64,000 nt of DNA from Fluviicola sp. (GTDB lineage Bacteria > Bacteroidota > Bacteroidia > Flavobacteriales_D > Crocinitomicaceae). Location of the stretch: positions 992,001-1,056,000 of the forward strand of contig NZ_JBCNJT010000002.1 in the NCBI RefSeq assembly GCF_039596395.1. The letters run 5' to 3'. Positions 16,822 through 26,258 of this stretch are shown here, piece after piece. The first letter of the stretch is position 1, and every line of letters starts with the position of its first letter. The notes below the pieces were generated by a model. It ran no database searches and was not told the origin of the DNA. It was given only the letters and a program-made list of their open reading frames with translations. The position numbers and the translations under genes are program-made.

Positions 16822-18723
16822 ATGAAACGTTTTATTATCTGTCTGGTCTTTATAGGTTTTGCCGAATTCATTCAGGCACAATCCGGTTGCTCGTGCAAAT
16901 CCATGCAGGATTTCATTGCGCAGCGCGATATGGACAGTACCGCGGTTCACAAATCATTCAGTCTTTGGAAATATGCCAAAACGCTGGAGAAAGACAAGAG
17001 CCCGAGATGCCAGGCGTTTGCGTTTCAGTTGAAAGCCCAGGTTCAGATTAAAAACGGACAGTTTGAAGATGCCAGAAAGAGCCTGGACCGCGAAAAGTTT
17101 ATTTTAGACAGTATTCGCTGCAAATCCGCTTCTTATGTAGAGAATAACCTCACGCTAGGCGAGCTTTTGATGTTGCAGGGAGATTATCCGGGATCCATCG
17201 ACGCTTACTCGAAAACGATCCGGATTCTTCAAAGGTCGGGAAATAATACGATGCTTTCCAGAGCTTATCTGGGTTTATCTGGTAGTTACGGAAGATCCAA
17301 AGACAAGGAAAAAGCGAAATATTACGCCAACCTGGCTTATCCGATCGTCCGGGTTTTATCGGATAACGAAGCAAAGATAGATTTGCTGGGCCAGCTATCT
17401 TCCCGCTATTACAAATTGTACCAGCTTGAAAAAGACAAATCTTACCTGGATTCTGCACTGAATACGGTTTCTTTCTCTTATGTAATTGCAAAGAAAATCC
17501 AGTATTCGGAAAGTTACCTGCAGATTTACAATTTATTCGAGGACCATGCTTATTACAACCGCAATTTCCGCCTGGCTTTAAAATACCTGGACAGTGCTTT
17601 GGCACAAACCAACCCGGAATATCACTGGAAAGAGCGCGGGGCAATCTATGGCGATATCTCAGACATTTACCTGGAATTGAAACGATACGATAAAGCGTAC
17701 CAATATGCAGATTCCAATTTGGTTTATGCCCAAAAGATCGGTGATCCGTATGACGTGACCAATGCCCTGGAATTGCTTTACAATTGCGCAAAACTGAGCG
17801 GGGAATACGAGCGTGCGCTGGTTGTTTACGAGGATCTGTCCAAGATGAAAGACAGCGTTCTGAAGATTCAGAATGACCGGGCCTATACGCAATTGGAAGA
17901 AAAGTACCACCGGGTCCGGAAAGAAAAATCGGATGCGGAATACGAACAGGATAGACGTTTGTTGCAGCAACAACAGCAGATCGGACATCTGAAGTGGCGT
18001 TTGATCTTAGTAGGAAGTATCATTTTCGCATTGCTTGCAGCGTATGTGTTGATGGTCTTCAGACAAAAATCCATTAAGCAGAAACAAAAGCGCCTGGAAA
18101 TTCAGCAACGCCTCAACAGGGCACGGATCAACCCGGATTTTATTTTCAATGCACTGAACCAGTTGCAGAATGCCGAACTAAGCCAGGGAACCGATTACAA
18201 AAAGAAAATTCAGTCGTTCTCCAAATTGCTGAAACAGGTATTGGACAGCACGCATGACGATTTCATGACACTAGACCGGGAAATCGAATTCCTGACGTTC
18301 TACCTGACTTTGCAGAGAGACCGTTCTAAGAATGCCTTTAATTTCTCGTTTGAGGTAGATGAAAACCTGGATCCTTCCAATGTGTGTTTGCCGACTATGA
18401 TCCTGCAACCTTTTGTGGAAAGTACGGTACTGGAAGGTTTTTCGAACTTAAACAAAGTGGGTGAATTGACAATCCGCTTCAAATTAAGAGGATTGAACGA
18501 ATTGGCGATCGTTATAGAAGATAACGGAAAAGGGCTGAAAGCAATCGATTCTTCAAGAGCTTCGGAAATTATCAACGATCGTTTATACTTGTTGAACAAA
18601 CTCAATAAAACAAGTTCTTCCTACCTGATCCGTGAAAGGTCACGGGGCGGAGTTTCCGTAGAGATTTTCATTCCGCTGATCACCAAAGCGTATGCGGAGG
18701 AACTGAAGAAAGAAGGATTTTAA
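16822..18723 (+). CDS. TPR sensor with LytS-type kinase module lacking key residues
   Basis: Membrane protein with a periplasmic tetratricopeptide sensor and cytoplasmic LytS/YehU-type histidine-kinase module (633 residues). The start at 16822 gives MKRFIICLVFIGFAEFIQAQ, a signal peptide. TPR-like helical repeats fill about 30-340, a coiled coil 345-390 leads to a membrane helix (about 393-415), then the kinase module. The phosphorylation motif normally reads INPHF; here it is INPDF, with Asp439 in place of His. In the ATP-binding N box the expected QPFVEN is QPFVES (Ser534). The G1 motif IEDNGKG (Asp567) is kept. No LytTR regulator lies beside it. Probably a pseudokinase that signals by other means, or an ATP-sensing adaptor. 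Sequence changes are direct observation; loss of activity is inference. Confidence 0.8.
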   Translation: MKRFIICLVFIGFAEFIQAQSGCSCKSMQDFIAQRDMDSTAVHKSFSLWKYAKTLEKDKSPRCQAFAFQLKAQVQIKNGQFEDARKSLDREKFILDSIRCKSASYVENNLTLGELLMLQGDYPGSIDAYSKTIRILQRSGNNTMLSRAYLGLSGSYGRSKDKEKAKYYANLAYPIVRVLSDNEAKIDLLGQLSSRYYKLYQLEKDKSYLDSALNTVSFSYVIAKKIQYSESYLQIYNLFEDHAYYNRNFRLALKYLDSALAQTNPEYHWKERGAIYGDISDIYLELKRYDKAYQYADSNLVYAQKIGDPYDVTNALELLYNCAKLSGEYERALVVYEDLSKMKDSVLKIQNDRAYTQLEEKYHRVRKEKSDAEYEQDRRLLQQQQQIGHLKWRLILVGSIIFALLAAYVLMVFRQKSIKQKQKRLEIQQRLNRARINPDFIFNALNQLQNAELSQGTDYKKKIQSFSKLLKQVLDSTHDDFMTLDREIEFLTFYLTLQRDRSKNAFNFSFEVDENLDPSNVCLPTMILQPFVESTVLEGFSNLNKVGELTIRFKLRGLNELAIVIEDNGKGLKAIDSSRASEIINDRLYLLNKLNKTSSSYLIRERSRGGVSVEIFIPLITKAYAEELKKEGF

Positions 18724-18737
18724 TGAAAATATGTATT

Positions 18738-18769
18738 ATGTAGGGCCGAAAAATTTTTCGGCCCTACAT
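18738..18769. terminator. Perfect 32-bp palindrome between convergent genes
   Basis: Arms of 16 bp (18738-18753 and 18754-18769) are exactly complementary with AAAAATTTTT at the centre, so either strand folds into a stem followed or preceded by A/T runs. Placement between convergent TPR-kinase and ppk1 genes suggests a bidirectional terminator. It belongs to the palindrome group with 8848 and 36301. Confidence 0.75.
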
Positions 18770-18774
18770 GTATA

Positions 18775-20874
18775 TCAATATCCCAAATGCTCTATCAATT
18801 GCCGGTAATAATTCTGCAATTCAACCTGTGACCGGATGACAGCTTCGTTTCCAGTTGCTTCTTTGTATGCGTTCTTCTGGTATTTATCAATAATCCGTGC
18901 TTTTTCCCGGTCGCCCCATTGAAAGGAAAATACCAGGTCAATGAGTTTCTTGATCTCTTTATCGTAAACCGGTGCTCCTACTTCAATGCGCTTGTCGAGG
19001 TTTCGCTCCATCCAATCCGCAGAAGTAATGAAATGAAGCGGTTTGTCGTTGTTTCCGAAAACCAGGAAGCGGGTATGTTCCAGGAAACGGTCTACCACGC
19101 TCAGAACCTCGATATTTTGGCTCAGGCCTTTAATTCCTGGAACCAGGCAGCATATGCCGCGAACCATCATTTTTATCTTCACACCGTGCTGGGAAGCTTC
19201 GTAAAGTTTATCTATCAGTTGCTTATCTACCAGGTTGTTGATTTTCAGATGAATGAACGCCGGTAATCCTTTTTTGGCATTTTTGGTTTCGTTCTCAATG
19301 AGGTGCAGGTACTTTTTCCGGGCATTTACCGGGGAAACGATCAGCGTTTTGAAATGGTACTGGTGCAACGGATGTTCCATCATGTGAAAAACCTCGTGTA
19401 CTTCTTCCGCAATTTTCTTATTGACAGTAATCAGTCCCATATCCGTATATACCTGTGCCGAGCGCTCATTGAAATTCCCGGTTCCCACGTAGGTGATCAG
19501 TTGTTCCTTTTTGTCGGAAACCCGTTTGATCTGGATCAGTTTGGAATGGATTTTCAGGTCTTCCGGGCCGTAAAGAACCTTGGCGCCTTCTTCTCGCATT
19601 CTTTCAGACCAGAACAGGTTGTTTTCTTCGTCAAAACGCGCCTGTAGTTCCAGAACTACCGTCACATCTTTTCCATTTCTAACCGCATTTACCAGCGCAT
19701 TCATAACCTGTGAATTCTTCGCAACGCGGTAAATATTAATCTTGATAGAAACCACTTTCGGATCAATAGCTGCTTCCCGGAGCAAATCCACTACGTGATC
19801 GAAGCGGTGGTAAGGATAATGCAATAACACATCCTTCTCGAGAATGACTTTAATCAAACTGTGTTGTTTGTGAAAACTCGGATGGTCCACCGCCTTGTAG
19901 GGTGAATACACAAAATCGGTATTCCCGAAATCCGGGAATTTCATGAAATCCTTGAAGTTGTGGTATTTTCCGCCCGCGATGGTATTGATTCCCAATGTCA
20001 GGTTCAAACTCCGGATCAGCATTTCCAGCAAATCCTGTGGCATACGGTGATCGTAAACCATTCTGACCGGCTCGCCTTTTTTGCGCTGCTTGATGCTTTT
20101 CTCCATTTTCTCAATGAAAGACATGGAAACATCATCATCGAGGTTCAGTTCGGCATCCCGGGTGAATTTGAATGTAAAGGCTTCTATCGTATCAAAGGAA
20201 AAGATCGGGAAGATATCTGCCAGGTGCAGGCGGATAATGTCGTCGATGAGAATAATTCCTTTTCCTTTTTCGGATTCCAGGATGTAGAACCGCGAAACCA
20301 GGTTGGGAATCTCAATCAAGGCAAAGCGCGCTTTCCGTTTGTAATCCCATTCCATGCGCACTGCCAGGTAAATGGCCTTGTCACGCAATCTGGGAAAAGG
20401 CATTTTTTTATCGATCAGTACCGGCACAATGTCGTGAATAACCGAAGAAAAGAAGTAATTCTTTAATTCTTCTTTCTGTTTATCGTTGACGGTCAGTTCA
20501 TCGTAATGCCGGACTCCTTTCAGTCTTAATTTGTGAAGAATAGAAGCATAAGCATGCTCGAACTTGCGTTGCTGCTTAATCACTACATTCCGGATTTCTT
20601 CATATAATTCTTCGGCTGTTCCTTTGTAGCCTTCTACTTTTTGATCATCTACCTGGATCATGCGCTTGACATTCGCAACACGAACCCGGTAAAATTCATC
20701 GAGGTTATTCGAATAAATTCCCAAAAAGCGTAAACGCTCTACCAGCGGAACTTCATCATCCAGTGCTTCCTGCAGCACGCGGTCATTAAAAGCAAGCCAG
20801 CTCAATTCGCGGTTGAAATATTTAGCGCTGTGTGTTTTGTGTTTGGAAGAACCGTTTTCCTGAATTTTTACCAT
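18775..20874 (-). CDS. ppk1: Polyphosphate kinase 1
   Basis: Reversibly polymerises the gamma phosphate of ATP into inorganic polyphosphate; peripheral membrane or cytosolic. At 699 residues it has normal PPK1 size. N-terminal domain begins YFNRELSWLAFNDRVLQEA, the head domain follows, and the catalytic C-terminal phospholipase D-like halves contain YHRFDHVVDLLREAAIDP, the autophosphorylated histidine in EDLKIHSKLIQIKRV (about His441), and YVGTGNFNERSAQVYTD. Stand-alone here: no ppx exopolyphosphatase is next to it. Transcribed convergently with the TPR pseudokinase. Confidence 0.95.
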   Translation of the reverse strand: MVKIQENGSSKHKTHSAKYFNRELSWLAFNDRVLQEALDDEVPLVERLRFLGIYSNNLDEFYRVRVANVKRMIQVDDQKVEGYKGTAEELYEEIRNVVIKQQRKFEHAYASILHKLRLKGVRHYDELTVNDKQKEELKNYFFSSVIHDIVPVLIDKKMPFPRLRDKAIYLAVRMEWDYKRKARFALIEIPNLVSRFYILESEKGKGIILIDDIIRLHLADIFPIFSFDTIEAFTFKFTRDAELNLDDDVSMSFIEKMEKSIKQRKKGEPVRMVYDHRMPQDLLEMLIRSLNLTLGINTIAGGKYHNFKDFMKFPDFGNTDFVYSPYKAVDHPSFHKQHSLIKVILEKDVLLHYPYHRFDHVVDLLREAAIDPKVVSIKINIYRVAKNSQVMNALVNAVRNGKDVTVVLELQARFDEENNLFWSERMREEGAKVLYGPEDLKIHSKLIQIKRVSDKKEQLITYVGTGNFNERSAQVYTDMGLITVNKKIAEEVHEVFHMMEHPLHQYHFKTLIVSPVNARKKYLHLIENETKNAKKGLPAFIHLKINNLVDKQLIDKLYEASQHGVKIKMMVRGICCLVPGIKGLSQNIEVLSVVDRFLEHTRFLVFGNNDKPLHFITSADWMERNLDKRIEVGAPVYDKEIKKLIDLVFSFQWGDREKARIIDKYQKNAYKEATGNEAVIRSQVELQNYYRQLIEHLGY

Positions 20875-20954
20875 GAATGAATTATAAAAACGACAAACTT
20901 AGCAGGTAGGATTTGATTCTAAGTTAAGAAATTTTTGAGATTTTGTTAAGGCAA

Positions 20955-20986
20955 CAAAAAAAGGCAATCCGCCTTGGACTGCCTTT
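20955..20986 (-). terminator. Rho-independent terminator after the peptide-binding lipoprotein gene
   Basis: An 11-bp stem (20960-20970 with 20976-20986, AAAGGCAATCC / GGACTGCCTTT with one internal mismatch) and on the minus strand a following T-run from the A-tract at 20955-20960. Confidence 0.8.
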
Positions 20987-21021
20987 AACTTTTTGCAAGC
21001 TGAGAGTTAGTTAAAAAATAA

Positions 21022-22740
21022 TTATTCTGAACCCTTTGGTTCTTTTATAAATATACTTGAAAAATCCAGATTCTCCAAAGAATTTGTCTTAAAATTTCGA
21101 ACGCGTGAATTAATCATCGTGATAAAGTCATCATTTATAAGAGGAAGGACAACCGCATCATCCACAATTTGCTGGTCGCATTCCACCATAATATCTGTGC
21201 GTTTTTTGGGATCCAGTTCTTTATTAAGGCGCACATACAAGTCATCGAAGCGGGCATTCCGGTATTTGAACGGGTTCATGAACTCGGAATTCAGGTTCGC
21301 ATATTTTCCGTAGAAAATACTCAGGAAGCTTTCTCCGTCCGGGTAATCTGCGATCCATCCGGAAACCCACAAGCTGGCTTTTCCTGATTTTACATACTCA
21401 TTTCTTTTGTCGAAATCGATCAATTCCACCGAAGTGATAATTCCCAGGTTCTCCTTCAGTTGTTTGGAGATTCCCTTTGCCAGTAAATGGTTTGCCGCAT
21501 CTTTATTCCCGCTTACGTAAATCACCAGTTCCGGGAAACCTTCTCCGTTAGCGTATCCGGCCTGGGCAAGTAAGGCGTTTGCTTTGTTTAAATTAAAGTC
21601 CGGGCCTTTTACACGATTTGCAGGAAAGAATTCGGTGTTTGGAATAAATCCGTTCAAAACCGGATATCCTTCTCCCAATAAGGTGCGATCAACGAGGCTC
21701 TTACGGTCAATGGCATGATTCAATGCTCTTCTGACACGATCATCCTTCAGAACAGGATTCCTTTGAGACATTCCCAGGAAGGTTACCGAAAAAGATTGCT
21801 TGGAATCCACTTTATGCTTCACGGTCTTTCCTTCCTGCGCTTCCTGGAGCGATCCGAGGATATTGTCCACGTCTTCTCTCGGAATCTCAAGTACCAGATC
21901 AATTTTTCTTTCGCGGAACGCAATGAGCTCGCTGCGCTTGTTTTTGGTATAGCTCAACTCGATTGCGGCAAGGAAAGGAAGCTGGTTCCCGAACTGGTCT
22001 TTTGCCCAGTAATTCGGATTGCGTTTCATTTTCAACCCTTTCCCGGAGAATTCTTCCAACATGAAAGGACCTGTTCCCACCGGGTGTTTTTTGATATCGT
22101 CTTTGTAGAAATCATAAGCTTCCTTCGGAAAGACCCCGAAACCGGAATAAGTCAATAGCTTATCGAATCCTGCAAATGCTTCAACCAGGTTGATCTGTAC
22201 TTTATAGCGGTCCAATACTTTGATACCGGAAACTCCGCCCGCTTTGAATTGTGTTTTGGTTGCCTTGTTGAATTCGGAAGCGCCTACTACACGATCGTTC
22301 AGCATGAAGCTGATTTCGTTTAATTTCAATCCGCTGCAGGACATGTCCAAGGTGAATTTCACATCTTCCGCCGTTAATTCCCTGCCTTCACCGTCCAGGC
22401 ATTCATCCGGGTGAAAGTAAATTCCTTTCCGGATATTCAGGGTATAGGATTTCCCGTCTGGAGAAACCGTAAAACTTTCGGCAACAGATGGGATGACTTT
22501 GGACCCCGAAGCATCTAAGCGCAAAATCGGATCGAAAAGCTGGGATGTAATTCGCTGAATATAAAGAGTGGTGGCCTGAAGCGGAATGAGTGTTTCGATT
22601 TTTTCCGAAGACATGAACCGGAATGTTCCTCCGTACCGTGCGCCACCTATTGCTTTCAGATCTTCAACGTTCACAGAGTCATCTGTGCAGCCGACAAACC
22701 CGACAGCGATCATGGAAATAAGAACGAACCGTTTAAACAT
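21022..22740 (-). CDS. ABC transporter substrate-binding lipoprotein, SBP_bac_5 (peptide/DppA-OppA type)
   Basis: Periplasm-facing lipoprotein that would deliver oligopeptides or similar ligands to an ABC importer. The signal MFKRFVLISMIAVGFVGC has a lipobox (FVGC, Cys18). Family 5 features: RYGGTFRFMSSEKIETLIP opening, PSVAESFTVSPDGKSYTLNI, DVKFTLDM, PVGTGPFMLEEF, KMKRNPNYWA and the RRALNHAIDRKSLV helix. Length 572 is usual. No permease or ATPase genes are adjacent, so it is an orphan component in this window. Bounded by its own terminator downstream. Confidence 0.9.
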   Translation of the reverse strand: MFKRFVLISMIAVGFVGCTDDSVNVEDLKAIGGARYGGTFRFMSSEKIETLIPLQATTLYIQRITSQLFDPILRLDASGSKVIPSVAESFTVSPDGKSYTLNIRKGIYFHPDECLDGEGRELTAEDVKFTLDMSCSGLKLNEISFMLNDRVVGASEFNKATKTQFKAGGVSGIKVLDRYKVQINLVEAFAGFDKLLTYSGFGVFPKEAYDFYKDDIKKHPVGTGPFMLEEFSGKGLKMKRNPNYWAKDQFGNQLPFLAAIELSYTKNKRSELIAFRERKIDLVLEIPREDVDNILGSLQEAQEGKTVKHKVDSKQSFSVTFLGMSQRNPVLKDDRVRRALNHAIDRKSLVDRTLLGEGYPVLNGFIPNTEFFPANRVKGPDFNLNKANALLAQAGYANGEGFPELVIYVSGNKDAANHLLAKGISKQLKENLGIITSVELIDFDKRNEYVKSGKASLWVSGWIADYPDGESFLSIFYGKYANLNSEFMNPFKYRNARFDDLYVRLNKELDPKKRTDIMVECDQQIVDDAVVLPLINDDFITMINSRVRNFKTNSLENLDFSSIFIKEPKGSE

Positions 22741-22830
22741 AGTAAGCGCGTTGCAGTGTTTTACAAAAATAACATTTAAAACAAATGTTAGTGGTTTCGG
22801 GGAAAATACACCTTAATTTTTAGTCCTTTC

Positions 22831-22866
22831 CCCCTAAAAAGGCAAAAGCCCCATAATTGGAGCTTC
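22831..22866 (-). terminator. Probable terminator after trpS
   Basis: On the minus strand a 7-bp stem with one G·U pair (22846-22852 with 22859-22865, AAGCTCC with GGGGCTT) and a loop AATTAT is followed by TTTTGCCTTTTT. Weaker than the other terminators. The gap 22741-22965 otherwise shows nothing coding. Confidence 0.5.
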
Positions 22867-22965
22867 AGCATGTTGGTTTAATAAGAGTAGTTTATGTTGG
22901 TGTAACATAAGTTGATTCAAATATAGTATTTTTTGATTAAACGGTATAGTTCAATAAAAATATTT

Positions 22966-23934
22966 TTAGTATCCAACTTTACTGCGAACACGTTTTAGAG
23001 TCTCCTGCGCAATAGTTCTCGCTTTGGAAGCCCCTATTTCTAAGGCTTTATCAATCTGAGACTTATCCGCCATTAGGGCATCGTATTTTTCTCTTTCTGT
23101 TGAAAATTTGGTCAAAATCAATTCCAAAAGTGAATTTTTTGCATGTCCGTATCCGTAATTGCCACCCAAATAATTGGCGCGCATGGTTTTAATCTCGGAA
23201 GGGGAAGCCAGTAATTCGTACAAACGGAAAATATGACAAGTATCCGGATCTTTCGGTTCTTCGAGTCCTTTGCTGTCGGTAACGATGGACATCACCTGCT
23301 TTTTCAACTGTTTTTCAGGCAGGAAAATATTGATCGTGTTGTTGCGCGACTTACTCATTTTTTCGCCGTCTGTTCCGGGAATGATTTGTGTTGCTTCGTT
23401 AATCTTTGCATCCGGAAGGACAAAAGTTTCACCCATTTTCAGGTTGAATTTCACTGCTACATCCCGTGATATTTCCAGGTGTTGCTGCTGATCTTTTCCA
23501 ACCGGAACCACTTCCGCGTCATATAAAAGAATATCCGCTGCCATGAGAATGGGGTAGGTGAACAACCCGGCATTTACATCGGATAAATAGTCTGCTTTGT
23601 CTTTAAAACTGTGAGCGAGCGTTAAACGCTGGTAAGGAAAAAAACACAATAAATGCCACATCAGTTCGGTTACTTCCGCTACGTCACTTTGCCTGTAGAA
23701 AGTGGTAAGCTCAGGATCCAATCCACATGCTAACCAAACAGCAGCCGTAGAATAAGTGTTTTCGCGCATCAACTCTGCATCTTTGATCTGTGTCAGCGTG
23801 TGCAGGTTTGCGATGAAAAGAAAGGAATCATTCTGCTGATCCTTTGCCATCTCAATTGCAGGTAAGATCGCACCGAGCAAATTTCCCAAATGCGGGGTTC
23901 CCGTGCTTTGTATACCTGTAAGAACTCGTGCCAT
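22966..23934 (-). CDS. trpS: Tryptophanyl-tRNA synthetase
   Basis: Class Ic aminoacyl-tRNA synthetase charging tRNA-Trp. HIGH-like signature in STGTPHLGNLLGA (residues about 11-22), KMSKS in GTDGEKMSKSRNN (about 190-200), and the family's GLDPELTTFYRQSDV segment. Length 322 matches bacterial TrpRS. Monocistronic, minus strand. Confidence 0.95.
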   Translation of the reverse strand: MARVLTGIQSTGTPHLGNLLGAILPAIEMAKDQQNDSFLFIANLHTLTQIKDAELMRENTYSTAAVWLACGLDPELTTFYRQSDVAEVTELMWHLLCFFPYQRLTLAHSFKDKADYLSDVNAGLFTYPILMAADILLYDAEVVPVGKDQQQHLEISRDVAVKFNLKMGETFVLPDAKINEATQIIPGTDGEKMSKSRNNTINIFLPEKQLKKQVMSIVTDSKGLEEPKDPDTCHIFRLYELLASPSEIKTMRANYLGGNYGYGHAKNSLLELILTKFSTEREKYDALMADKSQIDKALEIGASKARTIAQETLKRVRSKVGY

Positions 23935-24052
23935 TCAAATTGTTTTCTGCGAATTTAGGGGTTTCTTTCAGCTAAAAGGAAGGATTTGGATAGAAATTCC
24001 AAGAATGCCGGATTTTTTGTACCTGATTATTGGCGGGAAGCGTTATTTTTGA

Positions 24053-24814
24053 GTGGTGAAGCAGTTCCTGGGAGTCTTAAGTTTATGTTACAAGTTTTAT
24101 GTCGGGCTGATCTTCGTAGCGACACTCCTGTTCTTTTATCCGTTTATTTGTCTGACACTTTCCCGCGTTTCCTGGCGTAAATGGAGTTTTCCGATTAATG
24201 TAGTCTGGAGTTTTACCGTGCGCCTTTTGTGTGTGATTTGGGTTCACCGGCTCAGAAGGGTGAAATTGCCCAAAGGTCCTTACCTCATAGTTTCGAACCA
24301 CACTTCTTACTTTGATATTTTCATCATGTATTCCATTTTACCTACACACCGGTTTTTGTTCATGGGTAAAAGTGAGATTCTGAGTTATCCGCTGGTAAAG
24401 ACTTTTTTCAAGAAACTGAATATTCCGGTTCACCGCAACGACAGGATGAAAGCGGCAAAATCATTCATTCAGGCAAAGACCGCGGTTCAGTGTGGCTGGT
24501 CCATTGTAATTTTCCCTGAAGGTGGAATCCCCGACGATAACCTGCCGGAAATGGTGGAGTTTAAATCCGGTGCATTCAAATTATCCAAGAATGCGCAAAT
24601 CCCGATTGTTCCGATTACGTTTTTAGATCATTACCACATGTTCTCCGATCCGGATCAGCTTTTGGGTTACGCGCACCCGGGAATTTCGCGGATTTATATG
24701 CACGATGTTATTTCGGTGGAACAACAGAACGAACTCACGGAAGCTGAATTGTCGGACCTGGTTTTCGCTATTTTAGCCGGGCCGCTCAGAGAAAGAGGGT
24801 TGATGAAGAAATGA
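24053..24814 (+). CDS. plsC: 1-acyl-sn-glycerol-3-phosphate acyltransferase
   Basis: Inner-membrane enzyme acylating lysophosphatidate to phosphatidate in phospholipid synthesis. No ATG fits: two consecutive GTG codons (24053, 24056) open the frame and the membrane-anchoring N-terminus (VKQFLGVLSLCYKFYVGLI) starts immediately, so a GTG start is chosen. Motif I NHTSYFD (NHx4D, Asn82-Asp88) and motif III FPEGG (about 154-158) are present. Followed 27 nt later by gatC, which has its own -7 box. Confidence 0.9.
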   Translation: MVKQFLGVLSLCYKFYVGLIFVATLLFFYPFICLTLSRVSWRKWSFPINVVWSFTVRLLCVIWVHRLRRVKLPKGPYLIVSNHTSYFDIFIMYSILPTHRFLFMGKSEILSYPLVKTFFKKLNIPVHRNDRMKAAKSFIQAKTAVQCGWSIVIFPEGGIPDDNLPEMVEFKSGAFKLSKNAQIPIVPITFLDHYHMFSDPDQLLGYAHPGISRIYMHDVISVEQQNELTEAELSDLVFAILAGPLRERGLMKK

Positions 24815-24829
24815 TTCGGCCAAATTTTG

Positions 24830-24837
24830 TAATTTTG
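24830..24837 (+). promoter_or_regulatory. Candidate -7 box for gatC
   Basis: TAATTTTG matches TAnnTTTG, four nt before the gatC ATG at 24842. A TTG at correct -33 spacing is not evident. Confidence 0.35.
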
Positions 24838-24841
24838 CATC

Positions 24842-25135
24842 ATGGAAAAGATTTCAGAAGAAACAATTGATCACATTGCGCACTTATCAAGATTGCGTTT
24901 TGAAGGAGACGATAAAGTAGCCATCCGCCAGGATTTGGATAAAATTATCGGTTTCATGGGTAAATTGTCTGAAATTCCTACCGATGATGTGGAACCGTTG
25001 ATCTTTATGAGCGACGAAGTCAATGTGCTTCGGGATGATGAGCCGGAAGTAACCGTAACACAGGCTGAAGCATTGAAAAATGCACCGAAGAAAGATTCCG
25101 ATTATTTCCGCATTGCGAAGGTATTGGATAAGTAA
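24842..25135 (+). CDS. gatC: Asp-tRNA(Asn)/Glu-tRNA(Gln) amidotransferase subunit C
   Basis: Small stabilising subunit of the GatCAB complex that converts misacylated Glu-tRNA-Gln or Asp-tRNA-Asn. Diagnostic N-terminus ISEETIDHIAHLSRLRFEG and the later DDVEPLIFMSDEVNVLRDDEP segment; 97 residues is standard. gatA is in the window but 6.6 kb away on the other strand, and gatB is not seen, so the complex is encoded at dispersed loci. Confidence 0.93.
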   Translation: MEKISEETIDHIAHLSRLRFEGDDKVAIRQDLDKIIGFMGKLSEIPTDDVEPLIFMSDEVNVLRDDEPEVTVTQAEALKNAPKKDSDYFRIAKVLDK

Positions 25136-25234
25136 TTCAATTGAAAATGGATAATTGATTCGGGGTCATATTCGGTTTATTTTCCTCTTGAAGATTAGAC
25201 GGGAGAAACGTGAAAAGATTGCCTTTGAACAAAA

Positions 25235-26089
25235 TTAAAATGCCCAGCCGATGATAATTCCTGCATAAGGCTGAATTTTCGGTTCCGCTTCTCCTCCTCT
25301 GAGAACGAACAGATCGGTATTTGGCGTGTATTTGACGTATGGCATTTTGGAAAGGAACAGATCCGCTCCAAGGAACAAATGTTTGTTGATTTGCTGACGG
25401 AAGTTATAGCGTAAATAATAACCGGACCTGTCAAAGCCGTAGTTCTTCGGTGGCCGAATGGAAGGATTTTCACCGTCTATTTTCACATAACCCTGCAGGT
25501 CGTAATTGAGTCCGTAATACACACCTGCTGAGAAAGAATGCTGGCGTTTCAGTTTGATAGCGTTCGGGTCTTTGATGTTGTTTTCGCGAATGATGAAGGA
25601 GAATCCCAAAGAAACGGAAAGCCGGTTGATGCTGTTGATCACGCTGTAATTTCCCTGGTCGTCCAAATCGTAGGAATAGTAATCGGTTTGCATCGCTGCA
25701 AATTTATAATAAGTCAGGCCCAGGTCTGCCCGGAATAACTTCTGATTCCATGATTTCGGGGAAATGTCTTCCGTAGGATCAAGTCTGGGCTGTTTGGAAT
25801 TCACCAGGGTAATTCCAAGCTGGATATCGGAAAGCGAATTCTTCTTGTAGGGATACGGACTGCTTTTTTGTGTGGAAGAGATCATGTCGGCATACAATTC
25901 CTGGTTGTGTCGTGCAGACAACGAAAAGTACTTGTTGAATTGGTAGCTCAATTTCCCCTGGAAGTTATAAGAAAGAGTCGTGTGCAGGCCTATATTGACC
26001 GGTGAAATCTCAGCAACAAATTTCTCGGTATGCTGTCCGGATGAGAAAATGGAGACAAGACAAAGCGGGATCAGGATGATTGTTTTCAT
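25235..26089 (-). CDS. Predicted outer-membrane beta-barrel protein, unknown function
   Basis: Exported protein of 284 residues. Signal peptide MKTIILIPLCLVSIFSSGQ, then alternating strands with aromatic girdles (FSLSARHNQELYADMIS, LGLTYYKFAAMQTDYYSY, GYYLRYNFRQQINKHLFLG) ending in GIIIGWAF, whose terminal Phe is the usual barrel signature. No enzyme motif and no named family recognised. Monocistronic between gatC (convergent) and pgk. Confidence 0.6.
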   Translation of the reverse strand: MKTIILIPLCLVSIFSSGQHTEKFVAEISPVNIGLHTTLSYNFQGKLSYQFNKYFSLSARHNQELYADMISSTQKSSPYPYKKNSLSDIQLGITLVNSKQPRLDPTEDISPKSWNQKLFRADLGLTYYKFAAMQTDYYSYDLDDQGNYSVINSINRLSVSLGFSFIIRENNIKDPNAIKLKRQHSFSAGVYYGLNYDLQGYVKIDGENPSIRPPKNYGFDRSGYYLRYNFRQQINKHLFLGADLFLSKMPYVKYTPNTDLFVLRGGEAEPKIQPYAGIIIGWAF

Positions 26090-26206
26090 AATTTGGAAAC
26101 GCTATTGGCTTCGAAGGAAGAAATAATTCACGAATTCAAAACGCGAAATTAACATCTGTTGCTCAGGAACGAAGATTTTTGCCCGTAAAATGAACAAGCG
26201 TAAACT

Positions 26207-26240
26207 AAAAATCCCCGATCTGCTAAACAAACCGGGGATT
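26207..26240 (-). terminator. Rho-independent terminator after pgk
   Basis: An 8-bp perfect stem AATCCCCG / CGGGGATT (26210-26217 with 26233-26240) with A-tract on the plus strand giving TTTT after the stem on the minus strand. Confidence 0.78.
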
Positions 26241-26258
26241 CTCTTGTATGTTTTCTGA

